This document shows, piece after piece, positions 24,001-34,962 of a DNA stretch of 64,000 nucleotides (its first letter is position 1; the number at the start of each line of letters is the position of its first letter). The DNA lies in the NCBI GenBank assembly GCA_016081115.2, contig CM071925.1, positions 14,984,441 through 15,048,440 on the forward strand, written 5' to 3'. This DNA comes from Rehmannia glutinosa (lineage: Eukaryota > Streptophyta > Magnoliopsida > Lamiales > Orobanchaceae). Position numbers and translations under genes: made by a program. The notes under the pieces are model-generated. The model made no database searches. It was not told the DNA's origin and saw only the letters and a list, made by a program, of their open reading frames with translations.

Positions 24001-25474
24001 CACCGCAAGAAGAATGTTTGAAGCACGAGAAGTGTTCAAGGCACTATTCTTGAAGTTGAGAAAATGGAGAGGCATCGAGCCTCCTTGGATATGCGCCGGA
24101 CAACAGAGATGCCAACCTACGGTGACTTGAGAGGCATCACGATCGAGGATAAGGGAATGGTGGCAACAAAGAAGAATCAATGCGTGTGGAGCAGGTGAGA
24201 TACTTGGACAATTATTCAACAAGCCTGGTGTGGAGAGTCAAACGTTGATGCGAAACGGCTGCGGGAACACATTGAACATATGCACGAAGCTCACACTGCC
24301 GAGATCAAGCCGCTGCGTGAGCGAAATGCAAATGATATACACGCGTTTGGAAGAACACATGACAAGAAAATTCAGCCTTTCATGGCTGAGATGAAGCGAT
24401 TTTGTGAGAATCCAACGCTACTCGGTCGAATTTGCGCAAAGATACAACGCAGCAGACTTGAAGCAAAATTCAACCATCGCAGACTCGACTTCATGCTTGC
24501 CAAAGATGTTCCTGGGGTTCCTCTATCCTTTGATGATGCCAAAAAGGGGGAAGAGGAATACCTTAAAGCAAACAAAATCAAGTTGAAAAGAAAAGAAAGC
24601 GGTGACAAGGAACAATTTGAGAAGGAAAATCACCGAGGAAATTTTGAAATGAAGAAAGGAAAATCTGAGGGGGAAGGATCAAAAATATGACCTTGATGAT
24701 TGCACAAACCCCCAACAGGGTCCTGTCACTGGTGACATTATAAGCAAAAAGAAACTCCCCGTGACTCTGCCACTCCAACACTCTTGTATCTATGGCCGAG
24801 AAGAGAAAAGAAATTGAAGCAGGGATGAAGGAGGTGGAAGGAAGAATGGATGCCAGGGTGATGAACATCTTGAAAGAACACGGAGGCATTCCGGTTGACA
24901 GAGACACGTATGCCATTTCGATGTCGGGACAGAGCCAAGATCGTTGACGAATTCAAAACGCTCGAATCGAAGGATATTTTGCAAATATGTCCTTGGCTCA
25001 AGCTTGGGACTCAGATCGGGAAAAGGGTCTCACATTATGTGAAGAAGTCGACAGACAGCAGACACAACCGGCGATCGCTCACTGGTCACTCCTTCGGGCA
25101 CTGTTTGGAGAAGAAGGCCCCAAGATAAAGATACGCCCAGAGGCAGAGGAAGAAGAGCGATGGAGGAAGAAGCTTGACCAGGGCCGCCCAAGAACATTGA
25201 ATACGTAGATCGGGGAAAGAAAGGAGGGATCTACTGGGCTGGGCTTGACCATGTGGCGAACTTGCAAGTGGCTAAAACCAACGCTGAGTATGCAAAAAGG
25301 ATAGAAGAAGAAAACAAGAGACAAACTCAGCTATGGCAGGAGAGACAGGAAAGAATAAGGAAAGATGAAGCTGCCAGGAAGGCATATGAGAAGAAAAAAA
25401 GAAAGGCGGTGATGACGAGAAGAAGAGAAGAAGAGAAGAAGATCTTTGATCAAGATGAAAGAAGGAGACAATGA
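21024..25474 (+). pseudogene. Element A additional ORF (aORF), about 4.45 kb, broken
   Basis: ATG at 21024 opens MAPTYDFTKLGKQIHTGSTV. The N-terminal domain can be followed with frame changes to about 21740 (KIAEKLETPGSKPFLTLEYP, then CVDIKFG-like sequence). A basic Ala/Pro/Lys region follows; an acidic segment (SPPYPDIQNRLREWRKWKLS near 22300); repeats with GVETP-like units; an acidic FDDEPPMEISSSSDDA segment near 23580; a coiled-coil-like region with FMLAKDVPGVPLSFDDAKKG near 24490; and a Lys/Glu/Arg tail (RQTQLWQERQERIRKDEAAR) to the TGA at 25472-25474. No signal peptide, transmembrane helix or known enzyme motif is visible. The function is unknown; automated names such as splicing-factor-like should not be trusted. 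Confidence 0.8.
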
Positions 25475-25635
25475 AAGGAGATGAAGTGTTCTTTGTCCAA
25501 CCCTTCGTGTATTTTATATGTAAATACATACAATGTAAGTCTTCTGTAACAATGCTATAAATTTTTTTTTGGAGACAATTACATACTCTGATACACCTTG
25601 TAAACAGTTGTGTTAAGTACAAGAATGATATGATC

Positions 25636-25651
25636 AATAAAAAAAAAAAAA
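25636..25651 (+). terminator. Poly(A) signal and A-run after the A aORF
   Basis: AATAAA at 25636-25641 lies in the same conserved 3' block as in B, D and E. Here it runs into 13 consecutive A residues (25639-25651), longer than the 4-5 in the other copies. Confidence 0.5.
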
Positions 25652-25745
25652 GGGATTGATTATGCGCATACATTCTATGTCAATACACTATCTGTATGTA
25701 TCTTTGTTATTTGCATCTTTATATGAGTTAAGTTTTGGCATCATC

Positions 25746-25759
25746 AAAAAGGGGGAAAT
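25746..25759 (+). other. Polypurine tract, element A
   Basis: AAAAAGGGGGAAAT sits directly before the TG of the 3' LTR and would prime plus-strand DNA synthesis. Confidence 0.92.
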
Positions 25760-27283
25760 TGTTAGGAATTTTATTGTTTAGATTTTGATGAATGCCATGT
25801 AAAACTTAGAATAGAAAGTTAGCTCCCCAATTCTTGCTTTGAAATGTATTGTAACAATTAGAGTTGGCTGTCGAGTTAAGTCGCCTACGCTCCAACTTGC
25901 AAGAAGACAATCAAGGCTTGAAGGAAAACTCACGTGAGACAGTGAGTACAACAAAGAAAAAGCGACAGAACTCGATCAAGAAGAAGAAGCGGTGAGATAC
26001 GGTGAGTGGAACATCAAGTCAACTCAAGAGAAGCCAAGTCTCAAGTCGAAGTGACAGAAAGAGTCATCCAATGATTGGAAGCGACTCTAAGTCACCTGGG
26101 GGAAAGCAAGGAAATGCGATCAAGTCGAGATAATCGTAAAAGAACCGTTACGTAAATCAAGAGATTTACTTAAACAAGTAATATCTCCATACTACCTTTC
26201 TTGGAGTGCTCATCCCCTTAAGCGTGCAAAAGAAATGAACCAATGGGAAGCACTACACCGTGTCGAACTCGAAAAGGTGATAAAACATTTCATACGAGGA
26301 AATGGCAATTCCAAGAAGCGCATACCAACGATCGCAAAGTGATTTTCAAAAATGAGCCTATCTCTTCAACGGGCAAATTTTTGAAAGTTCACTATAAAAG
26401 GCCGAGGAGTTTGTTTGAGAAGGAAATGAATGACACACGTGAGATATACAAGCTTATCAAAATCGAAACATTCTCAATCCTCAAGCCTACATCTCAAGTA
26501 CATCAATCCAACACTTACCTCGTGAAGGAAAGACAACTTCAATCGGTTGAAGAGGAAAATATCGAAAACAAGGGTCTACATTCCAAGAAGGATTGTAGAA
26601 AGGTTCAAGGTGAACCAAGTCTTAAGCTTTTGGAGGGCTTCGTGATCAAATCCAAGGTGCTTGAGCAAGTGAGTGTAGTAGCAAAAGCGGTCGCCCCGTG
26701 AAGAAGTTCGAGTCGCACGAGAAGCCACTTGGTGAGTGATCAAGGCGTCTCATCGAGTCCCAAAGGATCAAGTCGGCCGTTGTGATCAAGACTTGTATCC
26801 GGACATTACCACTTTGTAAACCGATCATTACTTAGTGGATTCCTCGGGGAGTTGGAGAAGAGAGGAGTAGAAGAATTACCCCATCTTGAACCTCTATAAA
26901 AACTTTTCGTGTCATTTACATTTCAAAGATTTAAATTTCGCACTTTTAATTGCTTATATCTCACGATAAATTTGCTATCCATTTGATAATCTATAAGTAC
27001 TAAATCAAACTATAAAAACTTGCTTAATCAAGCTTAAGGGTGTTAAGTCTTCCGAAAAACAAAACCACAATTGAGTCAAATTAAATCCAACAAGTGAGTT
27101 ACTCTATTAATGTACTCAAATTTGAAATCATTGAGAAATTAACTCTACTTGAGTGACTAATTCGATTGTCCATCAAGGACACAATTGTGTAGAACTCAGT
27201 AGATTTAAAAGGCCTAAATCGAAAATTTGGTAAGTTTATTCAACCCCTTCTAAACCTTACACTTACACCCCTTGGGACCTACA
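25760..27283 (+). repeat. 3' LTR of element A
   Basis: Begins TGTTAGGAATTTTATTG and ends CTTGGGACCTACA, followed by the duplication AAATA. TATA box at 26393-26399. It differs from the 5' LTR mostly at or next to CAG/CTG positions (for example TACTGGTGA against TACGGTGA) and hardly at all elsewhere. Confidence 0.93.
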
Positions 27284-28536
27284 AAATAGTACAGTGGGCT
27301 GAACATGGGTGGCGCTGCAGTGCCCAAAAATACACAGCAGCAGGGAATGAAGCATGCCAGGGCACCTGCCGCCATGCCATGCTTATTTGCGGCACGCGAT
27401 GAAGGACGATGTGCATCGGATGAAAGCGAGGCAAAGCATTGCAGCGCCATCTCCAATGGTCGCAACGCGTCGAGTAGCACAAAGAAAAGAGCGGCCAGCG
27501 CCCGACGGCAATGACAGTAAAAGAGGGGATGACATATGCGGCCGGGCCATCATGTGCGCGACACACTTTTACAGCCTTGGCGACGAGGCTCGAATCTTTC
27601 GGCTTATATTTTTGGGCCATTTTTGGACGGATTTTCGAGGGTTTAACACCTATAAATACGAACAAGGGGCCGGACATTAATTTGATCACAACGCAAGGCA
27701 AGAGACTCAGAGCTAGGGTTCAGGACGGCAATTGGAGGCACTTCTCGTCTGGACACAGAGAGAATTTCTTCTCAATTCTTTCTTTGTCGATTTCTTGAGA
27801 TGTATAATTATTTCTTCATAAGTTTTTGTACATCCAATATGAGTTAAACCTATTTTTCGAGGGGATTGATGTAACTTACGTTTGAACCTATGTTTTGATT
27901 TCCAGTTTATGAAATTCGCATATTTATTAATCTATTTGTGCTATTTGATTTGATTGCATCTGAATTATCTGATCAGTAATTTAGATTGTTTGGCGTGTTT
28001 GATTTGACGCTCGAGAGAGGTAATTGAACGCCTGGCCATAGAATAGCACAACCTAGGGTTTCGTAGAATCGAGAGATTTATGAATCTTTTGAAGTCTGTG
28101 ATAGAATATTCATCGAGCATATTAGGGTTTAATTTATGATTTTTATAGAGATATCGAAATCAGAAATTGGAACCTAGAATCACTTGGCACTCGAGAGAGG
28201 AAGTGATAAACGGTAAGAATATTGGCTTATAGATTGATAATGTGTGATTAATAAACTGGATTGAAAACATAGGGTATAACTAAGTGAAATCAACCCTCTA
28301 GAATTCATATCTTTAGTGTTTGATTAATTGTCTGAACCAATTATTTGCTTATTTTTAGTTTATTTTTTTAGTTTAATAAATCTTCATCTCTTTTCGATTT
28401 CGAGATAGAATTAAGCTATTTTAATTATAGTACTTAGTATAAAATTCGATAACAATCCATGTGGAGACGATAACCCTACTTTCAAAACTATACTAAAACT
28501 TGACACCGTACGCTTGCAGTAAGAATTTCGCGATCA
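27284..28536 (+). mobile_element. Solo LTR X1, second part
   Basis: Continues X1 after element A and ends GATCA at 28536, then ACTGC. A TATA box (TATAAATA) lies at 27651-27658, after a GC-rich stretch (27300-27560) rich in GCAGC and GCC units. The downstream half ends GGAGACGATAACCC...ACCGTACGCTTGC, the type of ending seen in Tat/Athila gypsy LTRs. TG...CA ends, a 5-bp duplication, no coding capacity and about 1.5 kb net length fit a solo LTR. Apparent ORFs at 27305-27798 lie in the GC-rich core and are not credible genes. Confidence 0.78.
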
Positions 28537-28541
28537 ACTGC

Positions 28542-29540
28542 GAACCTTGTTGAGCATTGTACGCTGCCTACTGATGGGCTGAAGGAGATCACCGAGAAAG
28601 ATGTCAATATTGTTGCTGCTTGGAAAGAGATAGCAAAGCCTGAATCAGATGTGAATGCTGTTTATACAGCCAAGAAACAATTGATCAAAGAAGATTACCA
28701 CAAATTGATGGACATCGTGTCCTAGTGCGTGGATATGAAATTTGGAAGCTTTAACCAGCTGTCTAGGACTAAGCTGGTGGTGAGGGCTGCGATTATGGAA
28801 GAAAAGAAGATTAACTGGGCTAAGTTTATCTTCAGCCGTATCTGCCAGAACGTGATCAATAAGTCCTTTAAGGAAGATGGGACTTTCGGATGCTCATTGG
28901 GATATGGCCTAGTGATTGGCCATTTGATGGAAGTAAAGGGAATTACCCTGCGTCATGGAAAGCCATTCCATGCGAACAAGAAAATATACAAGGCAAACCT
29001 CTCTGGAGCCTAGAGGAAGGCGCATGCCAGGAAAGCTGACACGAGTGAGGGTGAGTCAGCTGACCGTGTTGAAGACATAGCTGCAACCGCTCTAGCTCTC
29101 TCCCCAAGGCCTATTCAGAAGAAGAGAGCTGTTGCAGCTAAGCCTTCACCTGCCCCTGCAGCCAAGTTCAAGAAGGCTCCTACCCCTGTAGCCGAGCCAC
29201 AAGCACCTGCCTCAGCAGCTGATCCCAAAGCCCCTGCCCCCGTAGCCGAGATTGAGAAATAATCATTAGTCCTTTCTTCAGTCGTGAAGAAATGACACAC
29301 TGCAAGTGTCTCAAAAGGCATTTGCGTCAAAGATTAAGACTATTGAAGCAAATGTGTTTTTATTTGAAGAGTCGGAGAATGTGGAGCCCGAAATTCCCCT
29401 GGTTCCAACAAAGCGAAGAAGGCTATTCAAAAAGTCTGAGCTTGAGAAAGCTAAGTCTGCCACTCAGCCAGTAAAGTCCGAAGAGACTGCTGATGCTCAA
29501 GAAGAGCAGTCTAAAGAGAAGGATGGTGGAGATGAAACCA
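28542..29540 (+). pseudogene. Element D aORF, part 2
   Basis: Resumes the N-terminal domain right after the X1 duplication (ANLVEHCTLPTDGLKEITEK) and carries it through FGSFNQLSRTKLVVRAAIME, NWAKFIFSRICQNVINKSFK and GCSLGYGLVIGHLMEVKGIT. A basic, Ala/Pro-rich region follows (KKRAVAAKPSPAPAAKFKKA), then an acidic Lys/Glu region. Stops: TAG at about 28723; TAG at 29011-29013, where B has a CAG codon; and TAA near 29260. The sequence ends at AACCA (29536-29540), the duplication of element B, and continues at 53844. The order of regions matches the A and B aORFs. Confidence 0.8.
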
Positions 29541-30279
29541 TGTTGGGAAATTTATTGTTTAGATTTTGATGAATGCCATGTAAAACTTAGACTAGAAAGT
29601 TGGCACCCCATTTTCCTTGTAATTTGCATTGTAATAGATAGGGTTGTACGAGCTGAGTCAAGCCAACTATGACTGGATATACAAAAAGTCAACTAAAGAC
29701 TGAAATGAAGACTCCGCTGTGAAACAGCTGAGTATGGTAAGAAGGAGAAGTCAAGAACTTAACTGAAGGAGTATCAGCTGGGATACAACTGTGTGAAGTG
29801 TTAGTCAAGTCATCTCAAGAAGCCAAGTCTCAAGTTGAAGTGACAGATGAGTCATCCATTTATTGGAAGTTAACTCGAAGTCACCTGGGGAATTTAGAGA
29901 ACTGCAGTCAAGTCAAGACAACTGAAAAGATTCCGTTGCACAGAAGTCAAGAAGCTTACTTAAATAAGTAATACTTCCTTGCTGCCATGTCTGAAAGTGT
30001 TCAGTCCCAGAAGCGTGCAAAAGGAATAAACCAATGGGAAGAACTGCACCTCGTGTCAGACTCTGAATAGCTGAACATTCATTTAATACGAGAAAATGTC
30101 AACATCAAAAACTGCAACAAGACAAGCCAACGAACACAAGTGATTTTTGAAAATCAGCCTATCTCTTCAACGGGCAGAGTTTTGAAAGTTCACTATCAAA
30201 GGCTGAGGAATCACATTGAGAAAAGGTTACCTTGATTACCTGAACCACGAACCATCAAGCAATTATTCGAACTGTAACC

Positions 30280-31576
30280 TGTTAGATAAATGTTTTTATC
30301 ATGATTTTGATGATTTTGTTCAAATGAGTTTTTAAACCAAAACAATGTCCCTAAATGTTGTCTAAATACTTCCGATCGATTTAATATGTTTTTACTATTT
30401 TTCGGAGTATTTTTTGGAGTTTATTTTCGATAAAAAATTGGACAACACATTTGTTTCAGGCTCGACCGGTCGCCCTATAGGGCAACCCGTACCTGAGTTG
30501 AGTTTTGAAACAGGAAAAGGGATGTAGAAAAAAAATAAGGGAGGGCGGCCGGTCGACAGGTGGTCGATCGGGTGAGGGCGAACGGGTCGAGCCCTGGGCG
30601 GCCGTGCACTAGGAGTCCCTCTTTTAGTTCAGTCTTCTCTGTTTCATATTTTTATCAACCCCAACCGGTCAACATCAAGGGCGACCGGTCGCACCCCCCT
30701 TCGACCGGTCCCCCTGTGTAAAAATTGCAGAATTCAATTTCAATCTTATCTCTGTGACCGGTCGGTCGCACTGCTTTATCAAAGAAACTATCCGTTGCAT
30801 TTTCGCATGACTTTTCCCTATTTTGTGGGATTGATTTCTAACAGCTATATTAATGATTTTAAATGGTTTCTTTTGGAGCAAATCACTCCCCAAGGAGGAG
30901 CCTATGTCTGGAAATCAAAGCCAAGACCTCTCCAATAAATAGAGGCTTCATTCAAGCAACAAGAAACAACACTCTACATAAGCAAAGAGCAAACAAGCAA
31001 ACACTTTCATATATCTTGTTGTATTAGCCTTAGCACATTCACTTGCACATATTTGAGGTCTAGGCTTTCAATTTTTGATTACACTTGTACTCATATTGTA
31101 TCATTCATCATTGAGTTGTAATCTTGATTTTTGGTCATCATTCAACACAAGACATCCTTGTGAGTATTCTTGTGGTAAGAATACACTTGGGTGATCTAGG
31201 TGATAGGTGTTTGAAGGTTGTGGTAATCTTCAAAGTTGTTGTAAGAGGGTTGTGGTAATCCTCAAAGTGGTGTAAGAGGGTTGTGGTAATCCTTAAGGTG
31301 TTGCAAGAGGGTTGTGGTAATCCTCTAGGTGTTGTATTATTAATTTTGGTAATTAATAAAATCTTTTTTTCTTTTTGAAATCCATCCCGGATATCTTTGG
31401 GGTGGTAGAGGATTAGGCCCTAGGTGGGTTGAACCTCTTTAAATCGAAGTGTGCTATTTAGTTTCCACACTTAGCATTTCGTCTTTGCTTGAATTTTCGA
31501 AAAAGAGGGCAAAATCTGAAAAACCGAGATAATCTATTCACCCCCCTCTAGATTATCATAGCCACTTGGACTAACA
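30280..31576 (+). mobile_element. Solo LTR S of the family C Sirevirus
   Basis: Begins TGTTAGATAAATGTTTTTAT and ends CACTTGGACTAACA, matching the LTRs of element C. TAACC duplications flank it at 30275-30279 and 31577-31581, and no internal domain is present, so it is the product of LTR-LTR recombination. It has palindromic CGACCGGTCG at 30463-30472 and 30682-30691 plus degenerate copies, and a four-unit hairpin minisatellite at 31210-31335. It has only one of the two upstream tandem units found in C. Confidence 0.92.
31210..31335 (+). repeat. Minisatellite of hairpin units in solo LTR S
   Basis: Four imperfect units of roughly 36 bases, each with an inverted repeat around TTGTGGTAA: GAAGGTTGTGGTAATCTTC, then three of GAGGGTTGTGGTAATCCTY type. 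Shorter, varied versions occupy the same place in the C LTRs. Confidence 0.8.
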
Positions 31577-32417
31577 TAACCTACAATATATTCTCAAGTT
31601 ATTCAAGCAAATCCTCAAGCCTAAATCTCGAAGGAAATCGATCCAACACCAAGTGTGAAGGAAAGACAACTTCAAACTGTTGAAGAGAAACTTTTGAAGA
31701 ATCAAGCGGGTCTACATTCCAAGGAGGATTGTAGAAAGGTTCAAGGTCGAACCGGTCCCAAGTTATTGGAGAGCTTCGTGATCAAATCCAAGAAGCTTGA
31801 GCAAGTGACCTGAAGTAGCAAGACAACCGCCCGTGAAGAAGGTAGTCGGATGAGAAGCGGTTTGTGTGACTAAGGCATCTCGCATCGAGTCCCGAAGGAT
31901 CAAGTCGGTGTGTGATCAAGACTTGTATCCGGGTGATAACCACTTTGTACTCGATCAATACTTAGTGGATTCCTCCAGGAGTTGGAGAAGCGAGGAGTAG
32001 AAGAATTACCCCATCTTTGAACCTCTATAAAAATTATTGTGTCATTTACATTTCAAAGCATTTTTATTTCTATATATCATTTTATAAGCTCACGATAATT
32101 TGCTATCCAACTCGATAATTAACAAAGTGCTAAAATCAAGTGTTTAAAACAAACTTAAACCAAATTCAAGGGTGTTAAGTCTTTTTTGAAAATCTCATCA
32201 CAATAAGTTAAGGTTTAGACTAAACAATCGAGTTATTCTATCAACGACTCAATCAGTGCATTGAGTGGCTAACTCTATTTGGTTAACTAACTTAGTGTCC
32301 CTCAAGGACTTAGATGTGTATTTAACTCGTAATATTTTAGAAGGACTAAAGCGAAAAGTTGGTAAGGTTTATTCAACCCCCCTTCTAAACCTTACTCACA
32401 CCCCTTGGGACTACAAG

Positions 32418-32429
32418 TGGTATCAGAGC
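32418..32429 (+). other. tRNA-Met primer-binding site, element B
   Basis: TGGTATCAGAGC two bases after the 5' LTR end; intact. Confidence 0.9.
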
Positions 32430-32478
32430 GGTTGGTTCATTGAGCCTTCCGCACTGGTTACTGAACTAGATCTCCAAT

Positions 32479-34025
32479 TGATCACGAGATTCTTACCGCA
32501 AGCGTACGATGCCAAGTTTTAGTATAAGTTTTGAAAGTAGGGTTATCGTCTCCACAGAGATTGTTATCGAAATTTATACTAAGTACTATAATTAAAATAG
32601 CTTAATTCTATCTAGAAATCGAAAAGAGATGAAGATTTATTAAACTAAAAATAAACTAAAATTAAACTAACAAATTGGTTCAGACAATTAATCAAACACG
32701 TAGAAGATGATATCTAGAGGGTTGATTTCACCTAGTTATCCCCTATGTTTTCAATCCAGTTTATTAATTACAAGTTATCAATCTGTAAGCCAATATTCCT
32801 ACCGTTTATCACTTCCTCTCTCGAGTGCCAAATGATTCTAGGTTCCAATTTTTGATTTCGATATTTCTATAAAATCATAAATTAAACCCTAATACGCTCA
32901 ATGAATATTCTATCACTGGCTTCAAAAGATTCATAAATCTCTCGATTCTATGAAACCCTAGGTTGTGCTATCTATGGATAGGCGTTCAATTACCTCTCTC
33001 GAGTGTCAAATCAAACACGCCAAACAATCTAAATTATTGATCAGATAATCCAGATGCAATCAAATCAAATAGCACAAATAGATTAAATAATATGCGAGTT
33101 TCATAAACTGGAAATCAAAACATAGGTTCAAATGTAAGTTACATCAATCCCCTAGAAAGATGGGTTTAGCCCATGATGGACGTATAAAAACTCGTAAAGG
33201 AATAATTATACATCTCAAAAATCGACAAAGAAAAACAAACAAAGAATTGAGAAGAAAAGAGAAGGAATTCAATCTGTGTCCAGACGAGAAGTGCCTCCAA
33301 TTGCCGTCCCGAACTCTAGCTCTGTGTCTCTTGCCTTGCGTTGTGCTCAAAATAATGTCCGACCCCTTGTTTGTACGTGCGTTCTTATATTTATAAGCGA
33401 AACCCTCGAAAAATCTTAAAAGCCCACAAAATAGAAGGCCCAGATTCAGGACGTCGTCGCGCGCTGCTGCAACAAGCACTCCGCATAACACTCCCCTGCT
33501 GCTTGCTCACGTCCTCAGCCTGCTCGTCACACGCTCGGGCTGTTGCCGCCAAGGCAGCAGCGTGCAGAAGCGCCCGCTAAGGCCGTCCCTCGCTTTGTCG
33601 CGAAGATCATGCCTGCTTCGGGCCGCACATTGCTTGCTGCTTGTCTGTGCGTCTGCTTCGCCGCACATTACTCGCAAATCGCCCTTCATCACGCTGCAGC
33701 AAGGCTCGGTATAGGGCGTGCAAAGACGCCCCTTCCCCTGCTCCGCTGTACTAATTCCGACCCCCGCGCTGTGGCGCGAGGGTTTTGGCGCTGCGGCACT
33801 CGATCTTACTCAATATTTTTCCATTTTTTCACTTCTAAAATGCGATCATCACCGTCCAAACACGTTTTTCATCGTTTTTAATCAATTTCGGCATCCAAGA
33901 CTTGTCCCGACTCTCAAACGACAACTAATTACATGAATTTGACTCAAACGACACTAAAGTACCCGAAAATAACGCAAAATCCTCGTCTAGAATACTCAAT
34001 ACGTTGGTATAAAGCCAACTTAACA
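32479..34025 (-). mobile_element. Solo LTR X2, same family as X1, reverse orientation
   Basis: Reverse complement of X1 along its whole length, including the conserved ends (TGTTAAGTTGG start; AATCTCGTGATCA end, here at 32479). It sits in the leader of element B between primer site and gag. Comparison with A's leader suggests an original CTCCAAACTTT, giving CCAAA as duplication with one mismatch (CCAAT at 32474-32478, CCAAA at 34026-34030). A TATA-like string lies at 33386-33395. A GC-rich core (about 33440-33790) differs strongly from that of X1 although the flanks match well. Confidence 0.8.
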
Positions 34026-34096
34026 CCAAACTTTCAAAGAAGTTTTTGACACTTGTTCTTTCAAAGGCCATTTTTTTAAACAACAAAGTTATTATC

Positions 34097-34962
34097 ATGG
34101 AAGCAAATTTGACACGCATTCCCATGTTCACTATTGAGGAATTTGATGATTTGGATAATTCGTATATGTGCTCATCTATCTCGCTTTACATGATGAAATA
34201 TGGCTAGTGATAGAGGGTGGGCCATCGCAAATATTGAAAGTGAACACAACTGCAAGGAGAGCTGCTGCAGCTGAAAGAGAGGAAGCTGTGGTCGAAGCAA
34301 GACCAACCCTAGTTGAAAAACCAAGGACTGAATGGTCCAATGATGACAGAAAGAGATACAACTTGGATAATGTGGCCAAGGATATTCTCTACAAGACTCT
34401 GGACAAAGCAATGTTCAATAAAGTCAAATCATGCAAAACAACAAAAGAAATCTGGGATAAACTAACTTTAATTTGTGAAGTATAAGAGCAAATTAAGGAA
34501 AACAAATTATCTGTTATTGTTCAAAAATTTGAAAACTTTAAAATGCTTGCAGGTGAGACAATGGATCAGTTGGATGCTAGATTCACTGAAATTACAAATG
34601 AGCTCTCAACACTTGGAAAGGAATACACACAAAAGGAAATGTGCATGAAGATACTAAAGAGCCTTCCAGCTGAGTGGGAAATGAAAACCATGGCTCTAAG
34701 TCACTCGATGGACCTATCAAAATAATGAAAGACTTTGAGCACATTAAATCCTCACACACACTAGTAAATGAGGAAAACAACCAGCTCAAAAACCAAAACT
34801 CACACGGTGACTCATGAGCCGAGAGTACTCTAAGTCACATAGCCGATGAGAACAAAGAGTCAAGGCCGAAAATGCTAAACTAGTAAAGCAGAGATAGTCT
34901 TTGTAGAAAAAGAGGGAAAATGACCTCAAAAATGGGATTGCTTCATTTACAAAGGCATCTAA
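34097..34962 (+). pseudogene. gag: Element B gag, first part
   Basis: ATG at 34097 opens MEANLTRIPMFTIEEFDD, then a one-base shift. The main stretch follows at 34168-34485 (LHDEIWLVIEGGPSQILKVN, RYNLDNVAKDILYKTLDKAM) and, after a stop at about 34483, at 34543-34725 (MDQLDARFTEITNELSTLGK, CMKILKSLPAEWEMKTMALS). At about 34725 a deletion of roughly 700 bases relative to A removes the segment holding the zinc knuckle. The remainder (DFEHIKSSHTLVNEENNQL-like) runs to 34962, where element C is inserted. Confidence 0.82.

Larger units (their letters stand above)
13321..27283 (+). mobile_element. Sirevirus element A, complete with both LTRs
   Basis: A 13.96-kb Ty1/copia element with LTRs at both ends, a tRNA-Met primer site, gag, pol (protease, integrase, RT, RNase H in copia order), a long extra ORF and a polypurine tract. 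The 5-bp duplication AAATA flanks it at 13316-13320 and 27284-27288, so it is an undisturbed insertion into X1. The LTRs are almost identical over long AT-rich stretches but differ repeatedly at CAG/CTG triplets. Coding regions are riddled with frameshifts. The extra ORF downstream of pol is a Sirevirus trait. Confidence 0.93.
29541..32415 (+). repeat. 5' LTR of element B, split by solo LTR S
   Basis: Starts TGTTGGGAAATTTATTG, directly after coding sequence of D rather than after a polypurine tract, so it is a 5' LTR. It ends TTGGGACTACA at 32415, one C shorter than the usual ending. The TATA box is mutated (TATCAAAGG at about 30195, where the 3' LTR has TATAAAAGG). Sequence 30280-31576 plus one TAACC copy belongs to S. 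Confidence 0.9.

Noticed and set aside
25639..25651. Processed retrocopy tail
   Set aside because: The A-run is inside element A, followed by its polypurine tract and LTR, so it is a local expansion after AATAAA.
27305..27798. Overlapping ORFs on both strands in the GC-rich core
   Set aside because: Inside solo LTR X1; the matching part of X2 does not conserve them.
31210..31335. CRISPR-like array
   Set aside because: Units are contiguous minisatellite repeats in an LTR of a plant genome, without unique spacers or cas genes.
33371..33936. Ala/Arg/Ser-rich ORFs
   Set aside because: GC-rich core of solo LTR X2; not conserved with X1.
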